This document shows positions 22,968 to 34,029 of a DNA stretch of 64,000 bases, one piece after another. Within the stretch, counting starts at the first letter, position 1, and each line of letters opens with the position of its first letter. The stretch comes from Aselliscus stoliczkanus. Lineage: Eukaryota > Chordata > Mammalia > Chiroptera > Hipposideridae. The notes beneath the pieces are model-generated. The model worked only from the letters and a program-made list of their open reading frames with translations. It did not search any database and had not been told where the DNA came from. The position numbers and the translations under genes are program-made. Location: assembly GCA_033961575.1 (NCBI GenBank), contig CM066733.1, positions 133,970,421 through 134,034,420 of the forward strand, written 5' to 3'.

Positions 22968-23335
22968 TACAGGCCGGCAGCACTTTGCTAAGTCCTCCGC
23001 CTGTTCTCTGGTTCAATCCTCCAGCGCAACTCTGTAAAGCAGAATTTTCCCCATTTATTACTGGGAACACTGAGGCTCAGAGAAGCTAAATAATTTACTG
23101 AGACCAGTCAATAGTAAGCAGAAAGGACTAGGGTGTGGCAAGAGAGGCACCTAGAGTGTAAAATTTAGGGAGGCAAACTCTCAGGTTTGTGCAAGGGCAG
23201 GCTGGCACTTGCATAAACCTGGCAGTGTCTGAAGTTTTGCACCCTGGGTTCTTCACCTGGCTCACCCTAGTCCTAGTGATTTATGTTCTCATGACTCCAA
23301 AGCATGTGCTCTTGACCCCTGCATCATAATTGGAA
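22968..23335 (-). repeat. MIR SINE, minus strand, interrupted
   Basis: GCACTTTGCTAAGTCCTC, ATTTTCCCCATTTATTACTG, ACTGAGGCTCAGAGAAGCTA and AGACCAGTCAATAGTAAGCA give the minus-strand MIR core up to about 23135. The expected tRNA-related end (ACTCCAAAGCATGTGCTCTT) resumes at about 23295. The intervening 130-160 bp starting near AGAGAGGCACCTAGAGTG is foreign sequence of unknown family. Confidence 0.7.
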
Positions 23336-23394
23336 GCAGAACATTCTGGATGGTAAAGCTGGGGAGGTCAAAGTTGTAGCTTGGAATAAGGTAG

Positions 23395-23965
23395 ATCAAT
23401 GGTCTTTAAACATTTTTGCTTGTTATATCCTCAAAGAGAAATTTTAAAAGCTGTGTATTCATTACACATATTTATGTTGAGATCTAAAAACTTTCAACTT
23501 AAGTTTATGTAGTTGCAAAGGATGTAATTTCCACTTTTATTTTATTTAAAATAAAACTGTTACATAGTTATTAATGTATTCACAAGAGCCTAAATTCCAT
23601 AGTAATAAGAAACCATTGGCAAACATGAGGAGGAAATTTTATATTATCCCCTTTTTTCCTTAGTCTCTTTGAAAATCATATTTCTATTCCACTCCCTGAC
23701 AGAAATTTTATCCTAGTGTTTTCTGTGATTGAAAGTGTTAAATATTTTTCTGAAACAAATATATGCAAAAAACTGTAATTAGGGCTGGCCGAGTGGCGCG
23801 GTGGTTAAGCGCTGGCTTGGGAAGCCAGCGGCCCCAGTTCAGTCCCACATATGAGGGCCAGGACACTGCCCTCAAAAAAAAAACACCAAAAAAAGAAAAA
23901 CGGTAATTAATTTATTGACCACAGAACCCTAAGCATTTAAAGATTTTCTTCTGGAATCAAGTTAC
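23395..23965. repeat. Probable old non-autonomous DNA transposon (hAT-like)
   Basis: GGTCTTTAAACATTTTTGCT resembles a GGTTCTCAAACTTTTTGCT-type hAT inverted-repeat end. It is followed by ordered blocks I associate with a mammal-wide repeat: ATGTTGAGATCTAAAAACTT, TTCAACTTAAGTTTATGTAG, GGATGTAATTTCCACTTTTA, ATTCCATAGTAATAAGAAAC, TTGGCAAACATGAGGAGGAA. The opposite inverted repeat is not visible. The SINE at 23782-23895 is inserted in it. The family name is not assigned. Confidence 0.45.
23782..23895 (+). mobile_element. Short tRNA-headed SINE, plus strand
   Basis: Target duplication AAAAACTGTAATTA / AAAAACGGTAATTA (about 23768-23781 and 23896-23909). The insert starts GGGCTGGCCGAGTGGCGCGG (A-box region), has CCCCAGTTCAGTCCCACAT (B-box-like), then CCAGGACACTGCCCTC and an A-rich tail. 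It contains only the tRNA-like head plus the first about 20 bp of the long SINE body. Confidence 0.92.
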
Positions 23966-25729
23966 AATTATTACTAGTACTCAGTGTGTCCTCAACATCA
24001 TTATGTTACAAATGCTAATAGTTACTAAATATAAAAAATAAAATTATATTAGAACTGCATTTCCTAATGAGATAGATCAGGTATTTAAAAGTTATTTCAC
24101 GTATTCATGGGTGAATATTACTTATGGTTAGAAAAAGACAAGGTTCAGATCCAATTCTATCTTTGTTATTTTTATGGCTGTGTTGAGAAATTTTGTTCAC
24201 TAAATAAGTAGATGGTAATAAAAAGAGTTTTGGTGTAGGAAAGCATTCACTTTTCCAAGATATATCCTAATAAAGTTACATAATGATCTATCATGAAAAA
24301 ATTTATTTTTATTGATTTATCAGCTTTTTTTTTTTTTTTCAAAAGAATCAGAAGCCACTTGACTTGCAAAAGAGTTTGTTAGCCAGTCAGAGTCATTCAT
24401 GGTCTCAACATCAACACCACTCTTTCAAATTAATTTGATCTTGGCTGCCTTAGAGGGTTTTAAGCCTTAAGGCAGTGTACTATAGTGAGTTCTGATAGAT
24501 GTGCCTTTATTTATTTAGGAGAATGGTATTTATTTATTTAGGAGAAAGGTTAGATGGAAACGGAGGACCAGCGGAACACCTGGACCACAGGCTCTTTCTC
24601 AGATAGAACAGTTTTGGTAAAACAAACCAACACCTACTCATATGTATGCTGTGGATCTAGGAACTGATTCCCATAATACTTTTGTGCCCATTTTGAGGAC
24701 CATTGGGATAGGTCCTCAAAATGAAAAAGTTGGTAAGAACTCCTTTGAAGGTTTGGGATGGACAAGGGTGGGAGTAGGGAGTATAGAGGACAGTGGGGAC
24801 AAGGAAGGCAGCACCAGTCAAATAGGAAAGAACTGAAAGGGCACACAGGAGTTAATGCATGTTTTTACTGTGGCTGGCTCCTCTGTTATAAATTGGGCAT
24901 TGACTCATCTTCACAAGCACAAGATTTTTAACCCAGTGTTTTTGTCTTTTTTCTGTTGGATGGGCTGATTTTTACTCAGGGTTTCAGTTAAGAAAGGAAT
25001 TAAAATTAAGATCAGAGTGCGAGGTTTATAAAACAGGTCAAGATTAGAAGATAAAAAGGATACAATTTGAAAGAAGGAGAGAGGATTTAAGATAAACACT
25101 GGGTAAGTTGATTCTGTGTCCCTGGTTTCCTGTCATTAGCACTGTTTTAGCAGATGTTGCTTACTCTTCTCAAATTAAATAAAAATGTCCTTAGAACTGG
25201 AATAATACAGTTCAGTTAGCTTTCAACCAGAGTATACCATCTCTCAGCACTTTCAGAACTGCTAAAGGTCTTTATTTTGTGTGTAATCTTTATTTTGTGT
25301 GTAATACACATGAGTGTTTTGAATGTCATTCAGAAACAGGCCATTTCTCTGATGAGTCTATTCATGTGCAGATTGACAGGTCCATATAAATTCAGGAAAA
25401 TGTTTGCTCTCCAGCTTACACTGTTATCAACATAATTAAAAATCACCTGCATCAAGATGAAGCTCTTTAGGTGGAAAAATAATTAAGCTATTTAAAAAAA
25501 AAACCATCTTTGAATGAACAGATGAAAAGAAATAAAGTCGATTTTTTAAATCTTTGCTTGAATTCAAAGTTCATGAAACATTTTTGTTAATTTATTTTGA
25601 ACAACTTTAAAATTGAAGAAGATATTTGAAAATTAGTTTCATGTTTTTTAGCACTGCTTTAAACCGTATTCCCTGGAATTGCGAAACTCACCTGCCTAGT
25701 TGTGGAAATTCTCTTTTCTAAATATGATT
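23966..25729. other. No gene; two local tandem duplications
   Basis: AT-rich and unclassified. Two small direct duplications stand out: TTTATTTATTTAGGAGAA at about 24505 and 24528, and CTTTATTTTGTGTGTAAT at about 25269 and 25287. Both look like replication slippage rather than mobile elements. Confidence 0.45.
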
Positions 25730-25903
25730 CTTTTTTTTATTTTTTTAAATTAGTTTCAGGTGTACAACACAGTGCAACAGTTATACTTTTTACCCCTCAG
25801 CTTGACAACCCCCCTCCCCCAATCCACGGCCCTCCTCCCCCCATATCATATATATCTATTACAATTCCATTGACTCCACTCCCACACTATACTCCACACC
25901 CCA

Positions 25904-25951
<48 letters not shown>

Positions 25952-26079
25952 AATATATATATTTAATTATAGTTGACATACAATATTATACAATATCAGC
26001 TTCAGGTGTACAGTGCAGTGATCAAGCCTCTACCCCATCCATGAAGTGGTCTCCCTAACAACACATGTGACCATCTCAC
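25730..26079 (-). mobile_element. Young L1 3' end, minus strand, strongly 5' truncated
   Basis: Target duplication CTAAATATGATT (25718-25729 and 26080-26091). The left edge is a T-rich tail followed by TTAGTTTCAGGTGTACAACA, CAGTGCAACAGTTATACTTT, ACCCCTCAGCTTGACAACCC. This is the reverse complement of the 3' UTR of the L1 at 36602-40976 (whose end reads TTGTACACCTGAAGCTAATT). An (AT)n tract at about 25907-25960 lies inside it. Only about 350 bp of 3' sequence was inserted. Confidence 0.92.
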
Positions 26080-26436
26080 CTAAATATGATTATTAAACAT
26101 ATGTATTATCTCATCAGTAACATATATCTTAGACAGAGCCTTCCCTTATTAAATGCTGTAACCTGCTCCTGGCTAATGCAAGCTAGATCATATTCCAAAC
26201 TGATAATCCAGCTGTTAATTCATAAATTAAATGGGGAGAGCGTTTCTATTTTGGCTTTAACTTTCATTATTCTAACAACTTTTTTCTTTCTCTCCCAAAA
26301 TACAACTCATTAGCAAATGCCACCTAAATGGTACTTCCTTTGTGACTTTGCAGCTGTCATTGTTATGCGTTCATCAGGCCCCAAAGTGCTCTTCTGTGTA
26401 TTTCTGGAAAGCTATTCATCTATTTAAAAGAAACAA

Positions 26437-26901
26437 ATGGAGCTGTTTAAGCTGTTAAAATACAGTACCACAGTTATTTGTATTTGCATCTTCATGTTGC
26501 ATCTAAATGAAAGGTTCCGGCTTATTGGTTCTGGGAATAGTATCAAAAGCAGGCCCAGAGAATTTCTCCTGGTTATTAAGTGGAGTGCACTTCTGGTGCC
26601 CTCGAGGACCTCACCCAGAAGGGTATCGTGGTTTTCCTTGTGGCTGCTTGTGCTTATCACAACCCTCTTAGTCGTAGTGGGCTGCGGTGGTGAGGAGAGG
26701 AGGAAAAAAGATAAAGGTGGTACAGTGCGCACGAACCAATGCTCAGGGAGGAAGGAGGTGCCCCAGTTGAGAAAGGGGAGACGGGGTAGGGCTGGCTGCA
26801 AGGCGAGCAATCAGCACTGTTACACCGAGCCCTGCGCGGAGAAGGGGACCCTGTACTCCCAACTTCTTTGGTCCCCCTATTGCAATTCCGATTTATCTTA
26901 A
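26437..26901 (+). other. 154-codon open frame in a GC-rich patch, no known domain
   Basis: This is the longest uninterrupted frame outside the L1. The start methionine would lie in AT-rich sequence (AAACAAATGGAGC), and the frame runs into a GC-rich, CpG-containing stretch at 26690-26860. The translation has a hydrophobic stretch (WFSLWLLVLITTLLVVVG, residues about 64-81) followed by a basic region rich in R/K/G. I see no family motif, no signal of repeats, and no flanking splice structure I can support. The opposite strand is also open over 26424-26810 (128 codons), which favours a chance ORF produced by low stop density. It is not called as a gene. Confidence 0.2.
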
Positions 26902-27584
26902 AATCTGTGTGGTTTTAAGTAAAGTCCAATGGGACAATGAAGCGTGGGCTGGGAGCTTGGAGCCTCCCTCAACCTCTCTGTCTCCCTGGACTGTCGGTGA
27001 CCTGCTCCCCTGGCCCTGTGCACCCACCGTACCTGCCTTCCTCCGCACCCCTGGGCTGGGCCCCTGCGCAGGGAGTCGCGTGCGCATGCTCCATGTGCCA
27101 TCATCACCTGGCAAGGCCCAGAGCACTTTGGGGGGTCTGCACTGGCCCTAAAGTATCCTTCTGCTCATGGCAGTGTGGTATTAAACAGCAAATTAAAAAA
27201 CAAACCAAACAAACAGGAAAAGGCAATAGATAAACTGTGGGGAAAAGGGAAAAGCAAGGGACACCACATTTTCATTTTGCACTGGGCCCTGCAAATTAGA
27301 TAGATGACCCTGAGCCAAGGAGGATGTTGAGAACAGGGTGGTCAGTTGGCAACACCAAAGCCCTCTGCTCACCAAAATGCCCAAAGCAAAGCAAGCTAAC
27401 CGACAACCAGAACACTCACCCTGACTTCCACAGGTGAACCAGAAGTCTGTCTGGGCAGAGTAAGGGACAGTGAGGAAATCCTCTAGATGTTAAACCAAAG
27501 CAATAAATTGAGTGAGGACAACCACTGTCCAGGGATGCAGGGATGAGAGAGGTGGACTTAGTTTTTCAGAGAAATTAAATGATA
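26902..27584. other. GC-rich unclassified region
   Basis: 26940-27130 is GC-rich with a few CpGs (GCAGGGAGTCGCGTGCGCAT) but is not a convincing CpG island. Around 27250-27310 a block (TTTTCATTTTGCACTGGGCC, CTGCAAATTAGATAGATGAC) is echoed at 57255-57300; see findings. Confidence 0.4.
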
Positions 27585-27705
27585 GAGAGCTCAGATTTTG
27601 AAACCAGGTGGTTGTGGTTCAAATTCATTTCATCAGTTAATCCCACTGTGACTCTCCAAGCCATTCAGTTATTCAACCTTCGGCTCTGCCTGTGAAATCA
27701 TATTT
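27585..27705 (+). repeat. MIR SINE fragment, plus strand
   Basis: AGAGCTCAGATTTTGAAACC, GGTTGTGGTTCAAATTCATT, TAATCCCACTGTGACTCTCC and a TCGGCTCTGCCTGTGAAATC block resemble the 5' two-thirds of MIR in sense orientation. Highly diverged. Confidence 0.55.
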
Positions 27706-27959
27706 CTATCAGCCAGGTAGTTTATTTTTCTCCTTTCTTTAATATTATCATAAATCCTGGGTCTTCAACTTAGTAGTATTTTTTTTCTTTCTGGTTGGTT
27801 AAGGAATAACTTCGATTCTGTATTGATGTCAGCCATTCTTAGTGGCACCTATGGTGGTTGCATAAAAATCTTAAGTTTTAAAAAGCAAATTCCTAAAAGG
27901 ACTAGCAGGAAATATTAGTGAATATATTTATAATGTTGTTGTTGAGAAGGCCAAGTATA

Positions 27960-28385
27960 CATGCAACTTTTATGGAGGAAAACAAAACAAAACAAAGAAA
28001 ACAACTTCTTTGCCAACCTCTTTACCTCTTTAAAAACTGAGGAAACTATTTCAACATCTAATATCAGACAAAAGGTTAATATTAATACACAAATAAAAAT
28101 TATAAGCAATAAGAAAAATTCAAAAGCTCCATTAGAAAAATGCAGGATAAGGCAATTCTCAAAAGAATTATAAATGGTAATTAACGAATAAAGAAATAAA
28201 TGTTCAACTATTAATCAAAGAAATAGAAATTTGAAAAACAATGATATTTTCAGTGCTCAGGGTTGGTAAAAGTGTAAGGGAAACAGACACTCTTATATTC
28301 TACTGGCTAGAGGTCTCCTGGAGGCCAATTTGGCACCATTAAAAGTATTAAAAAGCAAATATTCTTTGATCTGGCATTTTACCTA
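27960..28385 (+). repeat. Old L1M/HAL1 fragment, plus strand
   Basis: AATGTTCAACTATTAATCAA AGAAATAGAAATTTGAAAAAC-like blocks precede TGCTCAGGGTTGGTAAAAGT, AGGGAAACAGACACTCTTAT, TACTGGCTAGAGG and AATTTGGCACCATTAAAAG. This is the conserved order of the L1 ORF2 C-terminal/3' coding region. Frame destroyed. Confidence 0.7.
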
Positions 28386-28394
28386 TAGTATTTA

Positions 28395-28530
28395 TCTCTG
28401 TGGCTTGGTCTCTTTTGCTGTAAAATGAGATAATATTGGCAGCCTACCTCACAGGATTGTTGTAAAAATTAAGTTAGTACATGTATAGCACTTAGACTAG
28501 TGTCTGACACATGATAAATTCTCAACCACT
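28395..28530 (+). repeat. MIR SINE 3' part, plus strand
   Basis: TGCTGTAAAATGAGATAATA, GGCAGCCTACCTCACAGGAT, TGTTGTAAAAATTAAGTTAG, ATGTATAGCACTTAGACTAG and TGTCTGACACATGATAAATT are consecutive MIR 3' landmarks. Confidence 0.85.
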
Positions 28531-29039
28531 ATTTACTTTTATCATTACTATTTTATTAAATATATGTGTATAAAAATTCATGCAGGGATATATATGAAAA
28601 TACTCCCAATGGTTATTTCAGTTGAGATTTTGAGTGATTTTTTTTTTTTTGCTTTTCTACACTTTACTGTATTTTCCAAAAATTTTGTAATTATATCCTT
28701 ATAATCAGAGGAAACAATGAAGGTAATTTCAGTTTTTAAGAAAGAACATACTTCCTCTTCTCTCAAAAGACAAAGTGAAGTTACCTTCATTTTGTCGCCA
28801 GATGTATGATAAGAAACACCCATATCCAGAGACTCTGAAAATCTTCCCCTGACACAAGGGTTAATAAATGTGTAAAGAAACATTCAACTTCTCTATTAAT
28901 TAAAACAACAATCAGAACCTCAATTAATGTATTTCAGCTATATTCTGACATTGTATGATAGTTCAGTGTTGCTTTTCTGGTCTCAGTTATCATTTTTTAT
29001 GGAGATAAAAGACAAGATAATGCCATTGTCTTAACATGA

Positions 29040-29255
29040 TATATTAATAATAGCTAACATGTCCTATTCATTTAACATCTTCTAAACACCTCTACAAAAT
29101 AGGAGCTTTCATTTTCCCACTTTGCAAATAAGGAAACTGAGGCCCAGAGATATTAAGTAATTTGTCCAAGTCATGTATTAATGAAAGGTAGAGCTGGGAT
29201 TTCAATCCAGTGTGGGCTCAGAGTCTGCACTCTTTAACTCCTGGTCTATATTGAT
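29040..29255 (-). repeat. MIR SINE, minus strand
   Basis: ATAGCTAACATGTCCTATTC, TTTTCCCACTTTGCAAATAA, GGAAACTGAGGCCCAGAGAT, GTAATTTGTCCAAGTCATGT and GAGCTGGGATTTCAATCCAG show a nearly full-length reverse-complement MIR. Confidence 0.88.
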
Positions 29256-29274
29256 AAAAAAAAAACTCAGAAAG

Positions 29275-29335
29275 AAGGGAAGGGAGGGAGGAAGGGAGGG
29301 AAGATAAGAGAAAGGAAGAAAAAGGAAAATACAGG
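29275..29335. repeat. GGAA-rich purine tract
   Basis: Imperfect (GGAA/GGGA)n purine strand, e.g. GGGAAGGGAGGGAGGAAGGG, on the plus strand. Confidence 0.9.
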
Positions 29336-29389
29336 GCAGGGGAAAGACAATATAAAATTGGCTATTTTAAATACTTTCAGGACAAGATT

Positions 29390-29466
29390 TTGTCTTATTT
29401 GTCTTGAACTCTCAGAATTTAACTCCACACCTGGTACATAATAGACACAAATGAATGACTGAATAG
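29390..29466 (+). repeat. L2 3'-end fragment
   Basis: TCTTATTTGTCTTGAACTCT, ACTCCACACCTGGTACATAA and TAGACACAAATGAATGACTG match a diverged L2 terminus. Confidence 0.55.
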
Positions 29467-31164
29467 CTCATAGGCCCAATGCAGAGCGGAAATTCGTAGG
29501 TTCTTAATAATGGAGTCATGGTTGAACACTCAGATTTGTAATGAAAACAAACAATAAAGCATAGAGACTATTGTAAAATGAAACGACGGCCCTAACGGAG
29601 AGTGTGGAACATGGCTCACCACGGGATCAGCTTCTTCTAGACTCTCTTCTGTTGAAGGCTGCTTGAACTATTTATTAGTGGTTCCTGGGTTTCTAATTAG
29701 AGTCCCAAGCACTTCCTTCTGATTCCCAAAGGGTTGCACTAATGCCCTCAGGGCTTGTCACCACAGGCCTTTACCCCTTCTAATCAGCCAGATGGCAGCT
29801 GCAGGAAGTGGCCACTAAAAGCAAGGATCACACACGGCAGTGTTGACAGTAGAGATCGAGATCATCAACTGAATGGGGAACATGAAGAAGCTTATGCCAT
29901 GGGTGGAGTTTCCCAGCCTGGGATATTAGAATTACCTTTTGTCAGCTGGGCTTTATATATTCATTGGGAATATATAACAGCAGCTATTTGATTGTATTCT
30001 TTTATTAGGCCAAAATAGAAAACTGCTTTTAAAAAAGTCCTTCTAAATTAAAATTTCTTCTTAAAAACATTGAAAATTTGTCGCAGCTCTTGTTAATTTA
30101 AAATGTTTACTGACTCTGTAAGTGGTACAAGGTGTGTGTGGTGTTTGTGCTTGTGTATTTATTTATTTATTTTATATGGGATATTGTATAAAAGGAAAAC
30201 ACACTGACTCTTTAGTACCAACCTATAATGTCATAATCCTTAAAGGAAAAGGGACCAGAAAAATCTATCTGCCACCTGAGATTTTTCTAGTCATTCCAGA
30301 TTTCAGTGAGGTCACTGGCCTCCCTCAGCAAGGGCACCATACCGTTCAGATGTTTTAATAGAAAGACAGCAGAGAGTCTGATGAAAATGCTAGTAAGCCC
30401 TTGGGGAAGCTGGCAGATAGATTGTGCTGTGAATAAGCTGCAGACCCATCCATAGGCCTATTATTAGAACAGGGACAATGTCCAGCACCCTTCACTGCTG
30501 AAAGACATACACCTGCCACTTAATTCCCTCAATGTCACCTGTGAATTATACCTGTTAGATAGCAAGAACATTTATTTATTCAGTTATGTATTTGTCTGTC
30601 CATCCATCCATCCATCCATCCATCCAAAAGACTTAGTGATCATTTAAAACTGTATACAACAGGCTTCTTCTGTTGGTACAAATATTCCCTTTGGGAACCA
30701 TAATGTGTCATGGTTTATGGTTAAATGGATTATAATTTCCTATCAAAACAGCATTATATTTGAGAACTTGCTTCCATTCAAAATATCAGAAAAATTATTA
30801 ACAGGACCCAAGATATTTAGCAAAAGCAACAATATAAGTAAAACCCCACAAACCTCTATAATCTATAATATGTTCCAAGACATGGAATTTTAAGGATGGG
30901 AGGGACTTTCATAATTTTTTGTGTCTTCTCCCTTCATATCCTCAAACAACAGCAGCATTCTGGCAGCCTGAAAGAAAAAAAGTGGAACAAAAGGACAGCA
31001 GGGATGGTGAGGCGGGTACAGGGAAGGAACTTTGGGTCATAAGCCTCAGTTTTGTTGGCAAATCGTCTTATTTTCTGTCATGTCTTTCTCATCTCTTCTT
31101 TTTCATCTTCTTTGTCACCATCCTCATCAGCTTTCATTTCCTCTGGTCTGGGCAAAAATCTCTC
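29467..31164. other. No gene; one tetranucleotide microsatellite
   Basis: Unclassified, AT-rich apart from some short pieces. (TCCA)n, about seven units, lies at 30597-30626, and a TTTA-rich run near 30155-30175. The short frames here have no recognisable domain. Confidence 0.4.
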
Positions 31165-31530
31165 TCTTTTCTTAATTATTTACTTAGGACCAACTGAATT
31201 TCAAGTGTTTCCTATACAGTCTCAATCAGTACAACAACATTGTGAGTTAGGTATGGACAAATCCATTTTACAGACAAGGAAACTGAGGCTCAAGCATTTA
31301 GTGATTTACCCAACCCGAGACACTAGTAAGATTTATTTATTTATTAATTTATTTATTTATTTTTGAGGGCAGTGTCACTGGTCCTCATAAGTGGGACCCG
31401 AACCGGGGCCGCTGGCTTCCCAAACGAGCGCTTAACCGCTGCGCCACTCGGCCGGCCCGGTGTGACACTAGTAAGATTTAGAGCTGACACCCGAACCCAG
31501 TTATGTAACCTATGCCTGTGCTCCTTCTAC
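31165..31530 (-). repeat. MIR SINE, minus strand, interrupted by a young SINE
   Basis: ATTTACTTAGGACCAACTGA, AGTACAACAACATTGTGAGT, TCCATTTTACAGACAAGGAA, ACTGAGGCTCAAGCATTTAG and TGATTTACCCAACCCGAGAC form the MIR core. After the inserted SINE, GAGCTGACACCCGAACCCAG and CCTGTGCTCCTTCTACTAG complete it. Confidence 0.88.
31336..31463 (-). mobile_element. Short tRNA-headed SINE, minus strand, inside a MIR
   Basis: Perfect 17-bp target duplication GACACTAGTAAGATTTA (31319-31335 and 31464-31480). The tail, read on the plus strand, is (TTTA)n rather than poly(T), followed by GAGGGCAGTGTCACTGGTCC, the B-box-like GTGGGACCCGAACCGGGGCC, and the 5' end TGCGCCACTCGGCCGGCCC. Confidence 0.95.
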
Positions 31531-31539
31531 TAGATTTTT

Positions 31540-31765
31540 GTAATATATTGTAATGGATTTTTAAAATTATACACGTGATAAATGAATATATTCTCTTTGC
31601 AAAAAAAAAAAAGAAAGAAGTATTAAAGGTTAATGTTCTCATTTATCACCACTCTCTATTCCTATTTTCCCCGCCCACACCCCTAAGGGTAGCCACAGGC
31701 ACAGTTTGGCAAAGAACTTTCCAGATCTTATTCTAGGTATTTCATAGAACTATTTGTGCCAGTAC
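31540..31765 (-). repeat. Old L1M 3'-region fragment, minus strand
   Basis: TTAAAATTATACACGTGATA, a short A-tract, AATGTTCTCATTTATCACCA, CCGCCCACACCCCTAAGGGT AGCCAC-type sequence and AGAACTTTCCAGATCTTATT resemble antisense L1M 3' UTR. Moderately confident. Confidence 0.45.
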
Positions 31766-33689
31766 AGCATTCTCAGGCCTGGGCCCCACTGCATGGATGA
31801 CCTTCATGCCACATGCCAGCTCCTTGCATGTGGCCAAGCAGCTCTCCCTGGTAATTGAGTGGTTTGCAATTCCTTCTCCTCAGAAACTACAGGTTTATGA
31901 TGTGCAGGTGGCTCTATCTTCTGCTCCAGACCATGCAATGAATACTCAGTATGTTCCATACGGTTTCTGTTTCCTCTCCCCACCTCCCTACATCATTTCT
32001 CCTCATTGCCTTGTAACTAAAACACTTGGGTCCTTTTCTCTGTTTTTAAACATAGCAACAGTTCTTTCTGTGACTACCTGGGAAAGGTACTTAGGTAAAT
32101 ATCTGTGCTGTAAAATAAGCTTAGTATCACACTTGTCTACTACTGATGGTTTTATGACCTTCTTTTTTTTGTGTGTTGTTTTCTTTAGTTCACATCCCTT
32201 GTGAATAATGATGGGGAAAATAAGTTATTTTAAAGTTGACAAACTTCTTGAAATCAGACCCTGGGATTATACTAGACTAGGTAGACATGGTCATTCCTGC
32301 TCCCTGGATGTTATTCTCCAGCCCCTCCATGGCCCTGCAAGAGGCACTTAGGAGGAAAGGGGACACATTTGTGAGGTGAGAAGCTGGTGGTGTACATCCT
32401 CCTGGAGACAAGCACACAGAGCTGGAAAGCTAGAGGGACCATCCATAGTAATCTGTGGCCATGCACCCCCGAGTCCCCATCAAGCATGCGGATCTCTAGT
32501 AGAGTTCTGCGTGGAGACCATATATGACACCAATCATATGGCCATAATGCTAATAGGGGAGTTAGATCATCTTCCCTGCAGAGATGGAAGTCAGACCTCA
32601 AGGCCTTCCTTGCCACACTTAGCAGATTGTGGACAAAGACATTTACTCCACACTGATGTCATTTGGGGTTCCTAGACCAGGGGGTTAAGCTATCTTGAAG
32701 GAATGTGGAGAATGATAGAGATATCTGCTACTGCTTACATCCCTTTGAGGTAGGGGCAAGGACACAAAAGAGAACAGGCTACTGTTGTTCAGAAATTGTC
32801 TGACACTCTGGCAGCCCGAGATGAATAGTCACAGATGCTGCCATCTCTACCGTAGGAGTGAACACCATGCTGTGAGGGTTCTTGATATAAAGGAGGGCGA
32901 GGAGGATGGTGAGTGGTCTGAGAGATGAAAAGAATGGAGAGAGGGGAATGACTATGAATGAAGTTTTGGTCAAGTGTGCTATCTCCATTAACATTCTCTA
33001 GTCTCAGGGCTCCTAATATGTAAGCCAGCAAACATGTCTTTTACTCAATGATTCATCACTAAGTCCTGCTGATGGACAAATGCAATATAACAACTGTTAC
33101 CACAAGATGGCAGCAGCATCTTCTTGGCTGAGTTCACTAGCCTAGTGGGTGTTTTTTCTGTAGCTGCGGAAGAGTTGGCTTTTCTCCCCTCGAGTAGTTT
33201 CAGAAACAAGCTGCTCTTTGAGCTTCACAGTACCTATTACAAAGATTTTTTCTGAATGTTTCTCTTCTTAAATCACTGTCTTGGAAAATATGGGGTTAAA
33301 CATTAGCAGGTCCCTTTTTTGTCTTTTCCTTGTAGCCATCACTATAAATCTAATCCCTTATGTCTGTGAAACCAGCGGTTTTGCAATAGGATTAGAGGAA
33401 CAAGAGAAGGTGACCAGATGTGCTAATTGAGACTGACAGCCTTGGGTCTGGCAATGAGCAGGTGCTCTGGAAGAAGTCCCAGGCAGCCTGTGCTGTGCCC
33501 CTTATCTGAACTGAGCTGATGAGCTGGCCCCCTTCCAGAGGAGGGTGACCAGAGCAGAGAGGGATCTGGAAGCCAGGCATGACAGGGACGTGTGGAAAAG
33601 AAGGGGGACGTTTGCTGCGGAAGAGATGATGTGAATGCTGATGGTAAATATTCGAAGGGCTGTCAAGAGAAGAGAGATGGTCGGAGTCA
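31766..33689. other. No recognisable gene or repeat
   Basis: Near-average base composition. The longest frames (31797-32204 plus; 32311-32616 minus) have no recognisable domain and overlap frames on other strands. No repeat is identified with confidence. Confidence 0.35.
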
Positions 33690-33855
33690 GATTGGTTAAA
33701 TGCTGGTTATGGAAGGGACCTTAGAAGTCCCATCAAACATACTCCTCACTTTATAAATGAGGGAAATAAGGTCAAGAGGGCGAGACTGCGAAGTGTCACA
33801 CAATGGAATGGTAACCGACGGAGCTGGGACTATAATAGAATGCAGGCCTTTGACT
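33690..33855 (-). repeat. MIR-like repeat, minus strand
   Basis: GGAAGGGACCTTAGAAGTCC, CACTTTATAAATGAGGGAAA, TAAGGTCAAGAGGGCGAGAC and GTAACCGACGGAGCTGGGAC give the pattern 'per-cent-decay MIR3-type' core: an ACCTTAGA block, a GATGAGGAAA-type block, and a CAGAGC[TC]GGGAC-type block. Subfamily uncertain. Confidence 0.5.
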
Positions 33856-34029
33856 ATACCCAAATATGGTCACCAATCAGGCTGTAAGCTGTACCTGGGT
33901 ACCTGGAGGAGTGGTGATCTCTTTAGTGTTGAAATGGAAACCAGGTGTCCACAGAGAATTCCTGAATTGCACAAAGATCTGGCCACAGCCCAGTCACCTG
34001 CACATTTCTGTATTCACTTCTAAGACTTC

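Noticed and set aside
23782..23860. tRNA gene-like sequence at SINE heads
   Set aside because: A/B-box-like blocks are present, but every copy is flanked by target duplications, continues into SINE sequence and ends in an A-tail. These are SINEs, not functional tRNA genes.
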